Shown here piece by piece: positions 8,844 through 17,939 of a stretch of DNA of 64,000 nt. The notes beneath the pieces were generated by a model. That model was not told where the DNA came from and searched no databases. It saw only the letters and a program-made list of their open reading frames with translations. Numbering within the stretch: position 1 is the stretch's first letter; every line of letters starts with the position of its first letter. The position numbers and the translations under genes are program-made. This DNA is from CALCNS01 sp964425745 (lineage in GTDB: Bacteria; Bacillota; JAAYKD01), in NCBI GenBank assembly GCA_964425745.1, contig CAYRNW010000010.1, positions 14,936-78,935 on the forward strand. Reading direction: 5' to 3'.

Positions 8844-10621
8844 AAAAGCTGCATGTTCGCAGCCTATTCAAAAAGCTGTTTGGCAGTTTCATCATTGTTA
8901 TTGTAGTTACTCTTTTGACATTGGGAGTGTTTTTACCTACCCAATTAGTTAATTATTTATCGCAAGCTGCCAAAATAAAATTAGAAGAAGAGGCTCGCTT
9001 AATCATTCCCAGCATAGGAGTCTATTTTGAAGGTCAGACCAGCTATGATGTCATGCAACAAATCTTGACGACCATAGAATACTTCTCCGATGCACAGGTG
9101 TTTCTGGTCGACCGGTCCGGGCAAGTTTTAGTGACCTCAGCCGGTTACGATGCTAATTTCAGAGGCGAAGTACTGCCGGAAGATGAAATCAATGCCCTGA
9201 TGCAAAACCAACAGATCTCTCATCAGGGGTTTAATCCACGACTCAATCAGTATGCTTTGACCCTGGCCTTCCCAATTGTTCATAACAATAATGGTATTTA
9301 TTCAACGATTGGTGCACTCTATATGGAAACTCCTTTAGCAGCCTTCGGCACCTTCTCTTCATTGATTCAAAAGCAAGCATTACTCATGATAAGTTTTAGT
9401 GCCATTGCCGCTTTAGGGCTCGCTTATTTCTTTACTCGGAGTATCGCACGGCCCTTAAATGCTTTGAATATTGCTGCACAAGCAATGGCTCGCGGCAACT
9501 ATACCGTGATGATCCCTTATCAGGAAGAAGATGAGATTGGCGATTTGATTCAAAGCTTTAACAACCTCTCGCAGTCCCTGCAAAAAAGTGTAGACTCCCT
9601 CATTACAGAAAAAGGCCGCATGGAAAATCTGCTACGCTCGCTGACGGAGGGTGTAATCGCAACTCAAAACGATGGCAGTGTTGTCTTGTTTAATCCTGTT
9701 GCTCAGCAGTTATTGCAGATTTACTCCAATGCACCCTTACAAGGTCAGTCTTTAAGTGCTTTGAATTTACCACAGGTCTTAGACGATTTCCTTACTTCCT
9801 ACGAAGGTGATGTAACAACCAAAGTTCTTTCATTTAAACCAGATCAATATGTTGCTGTCACTTTATCGCCGGTCTTAGAACGTAGTGGTAGAAAAACCGG
9901 CACTATGATTGTCTTAAAAGACATCACCGAGTCTTATACCCTCGAGTTACAACGCAAGGCGTTTGTGGCCAATGTTTCTCATGAGTTACGAACCCCTTTG
10001 ACATCGATTCGAGGATTTGTCGAAGGTATTCTTGACGAAACCATACCATTGGAAGCATCGGCTCGTTACTTGAGTATCATTCAAAAGGAAACTGTGCGCT
10101 TATCTCAAATGATTCAAGACCTTTTAGAGCTTTCATATATCGAATCCGGACAGATGGTTTTACGCCCGACCGAGATCAATGTAATCCCGATGTTGCAGAG
10201 AATGATTGAACGTTGTAAAAGTGCCAGCAAAAAACCACAACAAACTTATATCTTTCGGTTCGATCAGGAGAATCCCTGCATTTTTGCAGACCCAGATCGT
10301 CTCGAACAGATTTTTACCAATTTGCTTTCCAATGCAGCAAAGTTCTCTCCGGAAAATGGCCAGATCAAGATTATTGGTATTCGTACAGAGAATAAAATGG
10401 AGATTACAATCCAAGACCAAGGTCCGGGTATTTCTGAAAAAGACCTCCCCTACATTTGGGACAGATTCTACAAGGCCGATCAATCCCGAAGTAAAGAAGG
10501 TACCGGACTGGGTTTATCGATTGTCCGCTCGTTAATCGAAGCTCACGGAGAGACAATTACAGTTAATAACGATCCTTTAGGGGGATGTTGCTTTACCTTT
10601 ACCATGCCACTTTGTTCTTAA
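8840..10621 (+). CDS. PhoR/VicK-like sensor histidine kinase
   Basis: A 593-residue membrane kinase with a GTG start inside the GTGA overlap with the regulator gene. The order is: TM1 (about 14-33), extracytoplasmic sensor (about 35-175), TM2 (about 178-198), HAMP linker (RSIARPLNALNIAAQAMARGNY), PAS-like domain (about 262-370), HisKA with phospho-acceptor His381 in NVSHELRTP, then HATPase with N-box NLLSNAAKFSP, G1 DQGPGIS and G2 GTGLGLSIV. Partner of the regulator at 8148. The stimulus is unknown; envelope or antimicrobial stress would fit the neighbouring exporter. Confidence 0.93.
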   Translation: MKKLHVRSLFKKLFGSFIIVIVVTLLTLGVFLPTQLVNYLSQAAKIKLEEEARLIIPSIGVYFEGQTSYDVMQQILTTIEYFSDAQVFLVDRSGQVLVTSAGYDANFRGEVLPEDEINALMQNQQISHQGFNPRLNQYALTLAFPIVHNNNGIYSTIGALYMETPLAAFGTFSSLIQKQALLMISFSAIAALGLAYFFTRSIARPLNALNIAAQAMARGNYTVMIPYQEEDEIGDLIQSFNNLSQSLQKSVDSLITEKGRMENLLRSLTEGVIATQNDGSVVLFNPVAQQLLQIYSNAPLQGQSLSALNLPQVLDDFLTSYEGDVTTKVLSFKPDQYVAVTLSPVLERSGRKTGTMIVLKDITESYTLELQRKAFVANVSHELRTPLTSIRGFVEGILDETIPLEASARYLSIIQKETVRLSQMIQDLLELSYIESGQMVLRPTEINVIPMLQRMIERCKSASKKPQQTYIFRFDQENPCIFADPDRLEQIFTNLLSNAAKFSPENGQIKIIGIRTENKMEITIQDQGPGISEKDLPYIWDRFYKADQSRSKEGTGLGLSIVRSLIEAHGETITVNNDPLGGCCFTFTMPLCS

Positions 10622-10629
10622 AAAGCCAT

Positions 10630-10680
10630 AACATCAAACGAGCTCCTACGATATGTAGGAGCTCGTTTGATGTTGGGTTT
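10630..10680. terminator. Bidirectional terminator between the kinase gene and eno
   Basis: A perfect 20-bp stem (10630-10649 with 10655-10674) around a GATAT loop lies between two converging genes. T-rich sequence follows on the plus side. GGCTTTTT follows on the minus side. Confidence 0.9.
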
Positions 10681-11968
10681 ATTTTTTCAAGTTATAGAAA
10701 GCAGCCATGCCCGGGTATATTCCGCCACCCAATCGCTCTTCAATACGCAATAATTGGTTGAATTTCGAAACCCGGTCGGTTCGGCTGGGAGCACCGGTTT
10801 TGATTTGTCCGGCATTGGTTGCGACTACAATATCGGCAATCGTGGTATCTTCGGTTTCTCCCGAACGATGTGAAATTACCGCCGTATAACCTGCGCGCTT
10901 GGCCATCTCAATGCAATCTAAGGTTTCAGTCAAGGTTCCAATTTGGTTCAGCTTTATTAAAATGGAGTTGTTGACTCCCATGCGAATCCCGCGTGAGAAT
11001 CGTTCCATATTGGTTACAAAAATATCGTCTCCGACCAATTGAATCTTAGTACCCATGACTTGGGTCAGCAGCTGATACCCTTCCCAATCGTCTTCGGCCA
11101 AGCCATCTTCCAGCGAAATAATGGGATACCGTTCAGCTTTGTCCGCCCAATAAGCAACCATTTCGGCAGAAGTCAAGACCAAGCCATCGCCATCCAAATG
11201 GTATTTTCCGTCTTTGTAAAACTCACTGGCTGCGGCATCGATGGCAATAAACGTATCTTTGCCGGCATGATACCCCGCTTTTGAGATTGCTTCTACGATC
11301 ACTTCCAACGCTTCTTCATTACTGGTCAAGTTTGGTGCAAAGCCACCTTCATCACCGACTGCAGTTTGGTAGCCTCTTGCTTTCAAAACCGCACGCAAGT
11401 TATGGTAGACTTCAGCTCCCATGCGCAACGCTTCTGCCCAAGAGGGTGCACCTACCGGCATGACCATAAACTCTTGAATATCAACGTTATTATCGGCATG
11501 TTTGCCACCATTGAGGATGTTCATCATGGGAATCGGCAAAGTTCTAGCTGAAACGCCACCGATATATTGATACAAGGGAAGTCCTACCGCCTCCGCTGCC
11601 GCTTTGGCCGATGCCAAGGAAACCCCCAAAATGGCATTCGCCCCTAATCTTCCTTTGTTGGGGGTGCCATCTAAGGCAATCAGAGCTTCATCGAGAGCCG
11701 CTTGGTCTAGAGCATCCATTCCGATGATTTCTTCAGCAATCTCATCGTTCACATGATGGACAGCTTTCAAGACGCCTTTTCCCATATATCTTGTTTTATC
11801 GCCATCGCGCAATTCCACTGCCTCATACGAACCGGTTGAAGCGCCGGAGGGTATCGCAGCCCGACCTAATGCACCACACTCTAAGGTTACTTCTACTTCA
11901 ACCGTAGGATTTCCACGAGAATCCAAAATTTCTCTGGCAAAGACATCAACAATCAGTGTACTATTCAT
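10679..11968 (-). CDS. eno: Enolase (phosphopyruvate hydratase)
   Basis: Converts 2-phosphoglycerate to phosphoenolpyruvate. It has 429 residues, the usual size. The N-terminal AREILDSRGNPTVEVEV, the GGKHADNN and GDEGGFAPN loops, metal ligands in SLEDGL and GDDIFVTN, and the signature ILIKLNQIGTLTET are all present. The final ISHRSGETEDT is the catalytic lid. ATG 11968 is preferred to the in-frame TTG at 11977 because GGAG lies ten bases before it. It overlaps the gpmI stop by 8 bases and is the last gene of the glycolytic operon. Confidence 0.97.
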   Translation of the reverse strand: MNSTLIVDVFAREILDSRGNPTVEVEVTLECGALGRAAIPSGASTGSYEAVELRDGDKTRYMGKGVLKAVHHVNDEIAEEIIGMDALDQAALDEALIALDGTPNKGRLGANAILGVSLASAKAAAEAVGLPLYQYIGGVSARTLPIPMMNILNGGKHADNNVDIQEFMVMPVGAPSWAEALRMGAEVYHNLRAVLKARGYQTAVGDEGGFAPNLTSNEEALEVIVEAISKAGYHAGKDTFIAIDAAASEFYKDGKYHLDGDGLVLTSAEMVAYWADKAERYPIISLEDGLAEDDWEGYQLLTQVMGTKIQLVGDDIFVTNMERFSRGIRMGVNNSILIKLNQIGTLTETLDCIEMAKRAGYTAVISHRSGETEDTTIADIVVATNAGQIKTGAPSRTDRVSKFNQLLRIEERLGGGIYPGMAAFYNLKK

Positions 11969-13517
11969 GATCTTCAATCTCCTTTTTTTGTCTCCAAATC
12001 AGCGAATGCCCTGTCATCTCTTGAGGTTGTTCCAGAGCCATGATCTCCAAAATGGTTGGGGCTATATCCGCCAGTCTTCCCTGGTTTCTCAAGCGCAGGG
12101 AGGATCGGTTCGATACCATAATAAAGGGAACCGGATTACAGGTATGTGCCGTATGCGGTTCTCCGGTGCTTTCATCCAGCATTTGCTCGATGTTACCATG
12201 ATCTGCAGTGAGCAACAGTACTCCATCTTTTTTTGCTACATCTTCTACTAACGTTCCCACGGCTTGGTCTAAGGTTTCCATGGCTTTCAAAGCCGCTTGC
12301 CAGTTCCCTGTATGACCTACCATATCTCCGTTTGCAAAATTAACTAATATGAAATCATATAGGTTGCTTTCAATTGCCTTTGTCAGAGCATTGGAAATCA
12401 CTGGCGCACTCATCTCGGGCTGCAAATCGTAGGTTGTCACTTGGGGTGAAGGAATCAACAACCGTTCTTCTCCTGGGAATTTTTGCTCAGCACCACCGTT
12501 GAAGAAGAAGGTCACATGGGCGAACTTTTCTGTCTCGGCTAGTCTCAATTGGGTTTTACCCGCTTTGGAGAGCACTTCTCCTAAGGTCTGATTCATATCG
12601 ACCGGACAAAATGCCACCGGAAATGAGAGGTCTTCATGGATCTTCGTCATAGAAGCAACTTCAACCTGAGGCCAGATTGAGCGATGAAACCCTGTGAATT
12701 TGGAATCTGTTAAGGCAAATGCTAATTGCCTACTTCGATCTGCTCGAAAATTAAAGAAAAATACGGAGTCGCCATTCAGAAGGGGGCTTGCCCCTGGTAA
12801 GATGGTGGGCTCGACAAATTCATCGGTGATATTCTTGGCATATGCATCTTCTACTGCATTTAAAGCTGATTCGGCGTGCAGACCTTGATTCTCCGTCAGA
12901 GCGCGCCAAAATTTTTCAGTGCGGTCCCAACGCTTGTCTCGATCCATCCCATAAAAGCGACCACTGACGGTCGCGATTTGTCCAACCTTATACATCTTAA
13001 ATGCATCTTCAATTTGCTTTAGAAAGGTGGCTGCACTCTGGGGAGGAACGTCGCGTCCATCGAGAAAAGCGTGCAAATAAAGCTTGTGAAAATCGAAGTG
13101 ATCGGCGATTTTTAGAATTTCTACGACATGTTGGATGTGACTATGTACGCCTCCATCGGAGAGGAGACCCACGAGATGCAAAGAGGAATTCTTGGCCTTG
13201 GCATTCAAGATTGAATTGAGAATGACCTGGTTTTGTGCAAATTCTCCCGAGGTGATGGCGTGATTTAGTAATCCCAACCACTGATAAACCACCCGACCTG
13301 CACCAATATTGAGATGCCCGACGTTACTGTCGCCCATTTGCCCCGGAATCAAGCCAACTTCAACCCCACTGGCTTCTAACGCGGTCCATGGGTATTGGGA
13401 AAAGAGTGCTTCCAAATTTGGAGTCTTCGCTGAAACAAAGGCATTGGCTTCGCGAGAAGGAGATAACCCCCAGCCATCTAAAATACATAAGACGACGGGC
13501 TTAGGTGTTTCTTGCAT
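11961..13517 (-). CDS. gpmI: 2,3-bisphosphoglycerate-independent phosphoglycerate mutase
   Basis: Interconverts 3- and 2-phosphoglycerate through a phosphoserine enzyme using two Mn ions. The 518-residue alkaline-phosphatase-fold protein shows the metal Asp14 in LDGWG, the catalytic Ser64 in MGDSNVGHLNIGAGR, GLLSDGGVHSH, HAFLDGRDVPP, and LTADHGN. An unusual but tolerated change is DSN instead of the common NSE around the serine. GGGAGGAG precedes the ATG, which lies inside the end of tpiA (17-base overlap). Confidence 0.96.
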   Translation of the reverse strand: MQETPKPVVLCILDGWGLSPSREANAFVSAKTPNLEALFSQYPWTALEASGVEVGLIPGQMGDSNVGHLNIGAGRVVYQWLGLLNHAITSGEFAQNQVILNSILNAKAKNSSLHLVGLLSDGGVHSHIQHVVEILKIADHFDFHKLYLHAFLDGRDVPPQSAATFLKQIEDAFKMYKVGQIATVSGRFYGMDRDKRWDRTEKFWRALTENQGLHAESALNAVEDAYAKNITDEFVEPTILPGASPLLNGDSVFFFNFRADRSRQLAFALTDSKFTGFHRSIWPQVEVASMTKIHEDLSFPVAFCPVDMNQTLGEVLSKAGKTQLRLAETEKFAHVTFFFNGGAEQKFPGEERLLIPSPQVTTYDLQPEMSAPVISNALTKAIESNLYDFILVNFANGDMVGHTGNWQAALKAMETLDQAVGTLVEDVAKKDGVLLLTADHGNIEQMLDESTGEPHTAHTCNPVPFIMVSNRSSLRLRNQGRLADIAPTILEIMALEQPQEMTGHSLIWRQKKEIEDHE

Positions 13518-14274
13518 GATTCGCTCCTCCCGCTTGGTCCAAGATCGCCAAAAAATCGGATGCTTTTAGGCTGGCACCACCAACCAACGCGCCATCGATT
13601 TCATCCATTTCAAGATATGCAGCGATATTACTGGCTTTGACGCTGCCACCGTATAACAAGGGAACTTCATCTGCTTGCTCTTCATCTCTCTGATAAGCGA
13701 TTTCCTGATGAATCTGTTTCATCATGGCTCTTGCAGTCTCCGGATCGCAATGCACACCGGTTCCAATCGCCCAAACTGGTTCATAGGCAATAGGAAACAA
13801 CCTCGCTTCGGGGCCAAGTTTCTTCAAAACGGAGAAAATCTGCCGCCGAACCACGGTTTCAGCTTGATTCGATTCGCGTTCTTCCAAGGTCTCTCCAACA
13901 CAAAGAATCGGCGTTAACCCAACAGAAAGCAACGACACTACCTTTTCGGCAACTTCATCATCGCTTTCGGCGTAGTTTTGACGACGTTCGCTATGTCCGA
14001 CTAAACAATGGCTACACCCAGCACTATGTAACATCGGGGCGGAAATCTCACCTGTAAACGCTCCTGAGATGGCAGCATGGGTGTTCTGTCCGGCAATAAT
14101 CCACGGTGTTTCCCGAAGCAACTCAACCGCTAAAGGAATCCACAGAAACGGAGGACAAATTCCAGCTACAAGATTCTCCGGCAGTGGATAAGCCGCCAGT
14201 TTTTGCAATAAGTCATGAGCTTCCGGAAGCATTAAATTCATCTTCCAGTTGCCGATGATCATTTTTTTCTTCAT
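13501..14274 (-). CDS. tpiA: Triosephosphate isomerase
   Basis: Interconverts dihydroxyacetone phosphate and glyceraldehyde 3-phosphate. All catalytic elements are visible in the 257-residue protein: GNWKMN (Lys11), VGHSERR (His), AYEPVWAIGTG (Glu and loop 6), and LLYGGSVK for phosphate binding. Third gene of the gap-pgk-tpiA-gpmI-eno operon, starting nine bases after the pgk stop. Confidence 0.97.
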   Translation of the reverse strand: MKKKMIIGNWKMNLMLPEAHDLLQKLAAYPLPENLVAGICPPFLWIPLAVELLRETPWIIAGQNTHAAISGAFTGEISAPMLHSAGCSHCLVGHSERRQNYAESDDEVAEKVVSLLSVGLTPILCVGETLEERESNQAETVVRRQIFSVLKKLGPEARLFPIAYEPVWAIGTGVHCDPETARAMMKQIHQEIAYQRDEEQADEVPLLYGGSVKASNIAAYLEMDEIDGALVGGASLKASDFLAILDQAGGANHARNT

Positions 14275-14283
14275 AACACTCTC

Positions 14284-15468
14284 CTACTTGGTACTCAAGC
14301 AATCGATTCCGGGAAGAATCTTCCCTTCCAAAAATTCTAAGGAAGCTCCGCCTCCGGTAGAAATATGACTCATTCTTTTTGCTAGCCCGGCTTTTTCAAC
14401 CGCGGCCACTGAATCACCGCCACCAATCACGGAGATGGCATGCGAATCGGCAATGGCTTGGGCAACACCATAGGTCCCCTTGGCAAAGGCCGGGATTTCA
14501 AAAACCCCCATCGGCCCATTCCAAACCACCGTTTTCGCTTCTCTCAAAACTTTGGCATACTTTTCAATGGTTTCGGGTCCAATATCCAGCGCCATTTCTT
14601 TATCTTCTAATTCACCGGGTAAAACAACTTTTGCAACCGCAGACTCGGCAATAGCATCGGCAACCACCAAATCCACCGGCAACAACAGCTGTACTTTCAC
14701 TTTTTTGGCCTCTGCCATAATCTCCCGAGCCAACTCGGTTTTATCGGTTTCAACTAAGGAAGAACCCATAGAAATCCCTTGCGCCAATAAAAAGGTGTTC
14801 GCCATCCCGCCACCAATGATTAGCGCGTTAACTTTCTTAAGTAAATTCATCAGAACTTCGATTTTATCAGAAACCTTAGCTCCACCAATCACCGCAACAA
14901 AGGGGCGTTCCGGTTGTTCTAAGGCCTTCCCCAAATACTCCATCTCTTTTTCCATGAGGAAGCCCGCCCCAGACGGCAAATAGTCGGCTACCCCTGCGGT
15001 TGTAGCATGGGCACGATGAGCCGCTCCAAAAGCATCGTTAATAAATAAATCGGCATAAGAAGCCAGCTCTTTGGCAAGGTTTGGGTCGTTCGCTTCTTCA
15101 CCGGGATTAAAACGACTATTCTCCAACAACAAAATCTGACCGGGCTTCAAAGAAGTCGCCAGCTTTCTCGATTCTTCTCCCACGAATTCTTTACTGTAGA
15201 AAATGGAATGTCCTAGGCATTCTTCAACACGCGTTGCGACCGCAGCTAGCCGAAACTTATCTTGAACCTTCCCTTTGGGTCTGCCAAAGTGACTCGTCAA
15301 GATCACAGAACCCCCTTGCTTTACGATATACTCGATGGTAGGAAGAGCGGCTCGTATTCTGGTGTCATTGGTAATCTGACCGGCATCATCGACCGGGACA
15401 TTAAAATCAACGCGCAATAAAACCTTTTTCCCTTGCAATTCGTAATCTTTTACCGTTTTCTTTTGCAT
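14284..15468 (-). CDS. pgk: Phosphoglycerate kinase
   Basis: Transfers phosphate from 1,3-bisphosphoglycerate to ADP. The 394-residue monomeric enzyme starts with KVLLRVDFNVP, has the substrate loop TSHFGRPKG, the FVAVIGGAKVSDKI hinge region, WNGPMGVFE, and the nucleotide loop SVIGGGDSVAAV. AAAGGAGG precedes the ATG. A short hairpin with a T-run lies between gap and pgk and may lower pgk expression relative to gap. Confidence 0.97.
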   Translation of the reverse strand: MQKKTVKDYELQGKKVLLRVDFNVPVDDAGQITNDTRIRAALPTIEYIVKQGGSVILTSHFGRPKGKVQDKFRLAAVATRVEECLGHSIFYSKEFVGEESRKLATSLKPGQILLLENSRFNPGEEANDPNLAKELASYADLFINDAFGAAHRAHATTAGVADYLPSGAGFLMEKEMEYLGKALEQPERPFVAVIGGAKVSDKIEVLMNLLKKVNALIIGGGMANTFLLAQGISMGSSLVETDKTELAREIMAEAKKVKVQLLLPVDLVVADAIAESAVAKVVLPGELEDKEMALDIGPETIEKYAKVLREAKTVVWNGPMGVFEIPAFAKGTYGVAQAIADSHAISVIGGGDSVAAVEKAGLAKRMSHISTGGGASLEFLEGKILPGIDCLSTK

Positions 15469-15485
15469 CCTAAGAACCTCCTTTG

Positions 15486-15516
15486 TAACAAAAACAAAGC
15501 GGTAGATGAAACCGCC
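15486..15516 (-). terminator. Intra-operon attenuator between gap and pgk
   Basis: On the minus strand GCGGT (15511-15515) pairs with ACCGC (15499-15503), followed by TTTGTTTTTG. The stem is only five pairs, so partial read-through is expected. This would give more gap than downstream mRNA. Confidence 0.5.
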
Positions 15517-15536
15517 CTGTTCTTGCGAATTCGTCT

Positions 15537-16541
15537 TTAGAACCCTTTCGCTGCAATATAAGCTGCCATTTCACAGAGTCGACACGTGTAACCCCATTCG
15601 TTATCATACCAAGCAAGAACTTTAACTTGATGATCGCCCATGACCATGGTCAATTGACCGTCAACAATAGCACTGTAATCAGAACCTTTGAGGTCGATTG
15701 AAACAACAGGATCATAGGTCACATGGAGAATACCTTTCATTGTGGTTGCTGCCGCTTTTTCAAAGGCTGCATTCACACTCTCAACGGTGACAGGTTTTTC
15801 GGTGTCTACGACGAGGTCTACGATGGAAACAGTGGGTGTAGGAACACGCAAGGCCAAGCCATTTAATTTGCCTTTTAATGCGGGTAACACCTGTGCCACG
15901 GCTTTGGTAGCTCCAGAGGTGGTAGGAATAATCGATAACGCCGCTGCTCTGGCTCTACGTAAATCTTTATGGGATTTATCTAAAGTGACTTGATCATTGG
16001 TATACGCATGAACCGTTGTCATTAAGCCTTTTTCGATTCCGAACACTTCATGCAATACTTTAGCTACCGGAGCAAGGCAATTGGTGGTGCAGGAAGCATT
16101 GGAAATCAGAAAATGCTCTTTGGGGTCATACATTTCTTCGTTGACGCCCATAACTAAGGTGACATCTTCCTTTTTACCCGGCGCCGACAACAAAACTTTT
16201 TTAACGCCGACTTGTTGATACAACATTGCTTTTTCGCGTTCGGTAAATTTACCGGTGCAGTCAATGACTAAGTCTACCTTTAAATCGGACCAAGGCAGGT
16301 TCTGAGGTTCGCGCTCTGAAGAATAGCGAATTTTTTTGCCGTTGACAATCATCAAATTTTCTTGTGTCTCTACAGTGCCTTTCCATGGCCCATAGGTGGA
16401 ATCATATTTGAAAAGATGTGCGGAGCTTTCCACGCTGCCATTACTGTTGATTGCTACCAGTTGAAGTTCAGAATGGTCTACCAGCATTCTTGTAGCCAGA
16501 CGGCCAATGCGCCCGAATCCATTGATGGCGACTTTGATCAT
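15537..16541 (-). CDS. gap: Glyceraldehyde-3-phosphate dehydrogenase, type I
   Basis: Oxidises and phosphorylates glyceraldehyde 3-phosphate with NAD. In the 334-residue protein the Rossmann start INGFGRIGR, the catalytic Cys151 in SNASCTTNCLAP, and WYDNEWGY near the C-terminus are present. First gene of the glycolytic operon. No cggR-type repressor gene is next to it, unlike in many Bacillota. AAAGGGGT precedes the ATG. The prophage attL begins 138 bases upstream, leaving the putative promoter in place. Confidence 0.97.
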   Translation of the reverse strand: MIKVAINGFGRIGRLATRMLVDHSELQLVAINSNGSVESSAHLFKYDSTYGPWKGTVETQENLMIVNGKKIRYSSEREPQNLPWSDLKVDLVIDCTGKFTEREKAMLYQQVGVKKVLLSAPGKKEDVTLVMGVNEEMYDPKEHFLISNASCTTNCLAPVAKVLHEVFGIEKGLMTTVHAYTNDQVTLDKSHKDLRRARAAALSIIPTTSGATKAVAQVLPALKGKLNGLALRVPTPTVSIVDLVVDTEKPVTVESVNAAFEKAAATTMKGILHVTYDPVVSIDLKGSDYSAIVDGQLTMVMGDHQVKVLAWYDNEWGYTCRLCEMAAYIAAKGF

Positions 16542-16679
16542 AAGAAATAACCCCTTTCATAAGACAATATTCATCCCTTTAATTCGATTTTGAAAGGTGA
16601 ATTCCTCTATTTTAATAGTACAAAAGGGTAAATGTTCGTGTTAGAAACCGTTTTCTTTTGACAGTGTACTATCGTATTT

Positions 16680-16697
16680 ATGTAATGTCATAGATTG
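16680..16697 (+). repeat. attL core
   Basis: ATGTAATGTCATAGATTG, identical to the copy at 59296-59313. Flanking bases differ (TTT/ACG here, TTC/TCT there), which fixes the repeat length at 18. Confidence 0.93.
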
Positions 16698-16809
16698 ACG
16701 TTTCGTGTGAAATACAGGGTTATGGGAGTAATTATCCCCAAATACTACATAATTCTTCGATTTTAATTGCGTATTCCACGCCGATTTCCATACTCTACAA
16801 AACTCGTGT

Positions 16810-16838
16810 GGGCACTTGGTGGGCAGACGGTGGGCAGA
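16810..16838 (+). repeat. Three GTGGGCA repeats, candidate integrase arm-type sites (left end)
   Basis: GTGGGCA occurs three times in direct orientation with an 11-base period, about 110 bases inside attL. Related heptamers at a similar spacing lie just inside the right end (59183-59210). Position and spacing fit arm-type binding sites for the N-terminal domain of the integrase. Confidence 0.5.
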
Positions 16839-16843
16839 GCGTT

Positions 16844-17425
16844 TTACGTATTTCTCTTAGCCAAAATTCTTTCAAGAATAACGATTGATCTTACCATGTC
16901 TTCGCTCAAATCGAAGCCGTTTCCTGTGCCTTGCAGGGTTCCTTCTTCAACAAGTTTTTGTATGGTCGGTCGGTACCACAACGGGAGTTCGTCAAGCTTT
17001 TGATACCGCTTACCTTTTTCTTCAAGTTCGACTTCATACAACTCACCGCTCGGCTTATAACCCAACGCATTGGTGTAAGTTCCGTAAACATCTCGAATGT
17101 ATCGACCTGGACCACCTGGCAAAACTTGCCCGTCAATTCCATCGTGCAGTTCGCCTTTCTCTCCAAACGCATAAAACCCACGATGTTCAGGATCAACCAG
17201 CTTCTTAAACCCATACCCCACTGTTTTCACATGTTCCTTTATCCAGGGCAATTTATATGGATCAAGAATCAAATCTTTCCACTCGGCCGAAGGGTAGATA
17301 CTTCGACCGAGTATTTTTTTCTGATAGGTTTCCGGTTCGACGGCTATTAGCATCCAGTGATGGTGTGCAGGGTAGCCGTCGAATTTGTTGGAAGGAAGGT
17401 GAGCTTTTAGCACTGTGTATTTCAT
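16844..17425 (-). CDS. Phage late protein with endolysin-type C-terminal repeat, lysis-region candidate
   Basis: The N-terminal about 140 residues of this 193-residue protein are not recognised. They contain conserved-looking PAHHHWMLI and PGRYIRDVYG segments. The C-terminal about 45 residues (LPLWYRPTIQKLVEEGTLQG, then GFDLSEDMVRSIVILERI) resemble the short helical repeat found at the end of many phage N-acetylmuramoyl-L-alanine amidases. It directly follows the holin with a 4-base overlap, where the endolysin is usually found. No amidase or muramidase catalytic motif is evident. It could be a lysis partner or an unrecognised lysin. Confidence 0.7.
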   Translation of the reverse strand: MKYTVLKAHLPSNKFDGYPAHHHWMLIAVEPETYQKKILGRSIYPSAEWKDLILDPYKLPWIKEHVKTVGYGFKKLVDPEHRGFYAFGEKGELHDGIDGQVLPGGPGRYIRDVYGTYTNALGYKPSGELYEVELEEKGKRYQKLDELPLWYRPTIQKLVEEGTLQGTGNGFDLSEDMVRSIVILERILAKRNT

Positions 17426-17880
17426 TGACTCTCACCCTCCTTTTCTCTGTCCGTTAGCTCGATTTTTGACTTACCACCCAACAGATCGATTGCACTATAC
17501 AGAACCTCTGGCAACGGGATTTCCATCAGTTTGGCAAGTTCGAGGATGCTCACTCCTTCAAAGAATGCGAAACCGAAAACGGCTGCAGTGCGAATGTAAT
17601 TGATTTCAAGTAATAAATCCATGCGATAAGCCATAGCAACAAGCGACAAGATTACGATTTTTCTTGCAAACCCTTTGATTCCGATTGAAGATGATAGGCC
17701 TTTCACCGCATCACCTTTTTTTGATTTGTGGAATACAGCAGCAGCGGTAACACCCAAAAACATGTCGAGCAACATAAAAAACATTAGTGTCTTAATCATT
17801 AAATCCCACCCACCAAACAAATGCCCGACAACACCTCCGGCTAAAGCTACCACGATTCCAACCCCCTCTTTCTTTAACAT
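17422..17880 (-). CDS. Phage holin (TcdE/phage_holin_4 type)
   Basis: A 152-residue membrane protein with four hydrophobic segments. It shows the holin 4 family core: LMFFMLLDMFLGVTAAA, a charged loop, SSIGIKGFARKIVILSLVAMAYRMD and FFEGVSILELAKLMEIPLPEVL. Such holins form the membrane lesions that end the infection cycle. GAAAGGGGGA precedes the start. The stop overlaps the next gene (ATGA), so the two are coupled. Confidence 0.93.
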   Translation of the reverse strand: MLKKEGVGIVVALAGGVVGHLFGGWDLMIKTLMFFMLLDMFLGVTAAAVFHKSKKGDAVKGLSSSIGIKGFARKIVILSLVAMAYRMDLLLEINYIRTAAVFGFAFFEGVSILELAKLMEIPLPEVLYSAIDLLGGKSKIELTDREKEGESQ

Positions 17881-17939
17881 TTCCTTTTCCCCCTTCTCTT
17901 TTTATGGCAAGGCGGTTGCAGTAACAACCGCCTTTAACC

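Larger units (their letters stand above)
16542..16843. promoter_or_regulatory. gap upstream region: possible gap promoter
   Basis: No gene is seen in these 302 bases. On the minus strand CTAACA (16639-16644), 18 bases and TACTAT (16615-16620) is the best gap promoter candidate, though the -35 is imperfect. The rest holds the prophage left junction (16680-16697) and three GTGGGCA repeats (16810-16838), listed separately. Confidence 0.35.

Noticed and set aside
16657..16685. Plus-strand promoter TTGACA, 17 bases, TGTAAT across attL
   Set aside because: It would read into the 3' ends of leftward late genes and has no gene to serve. Probably chance.
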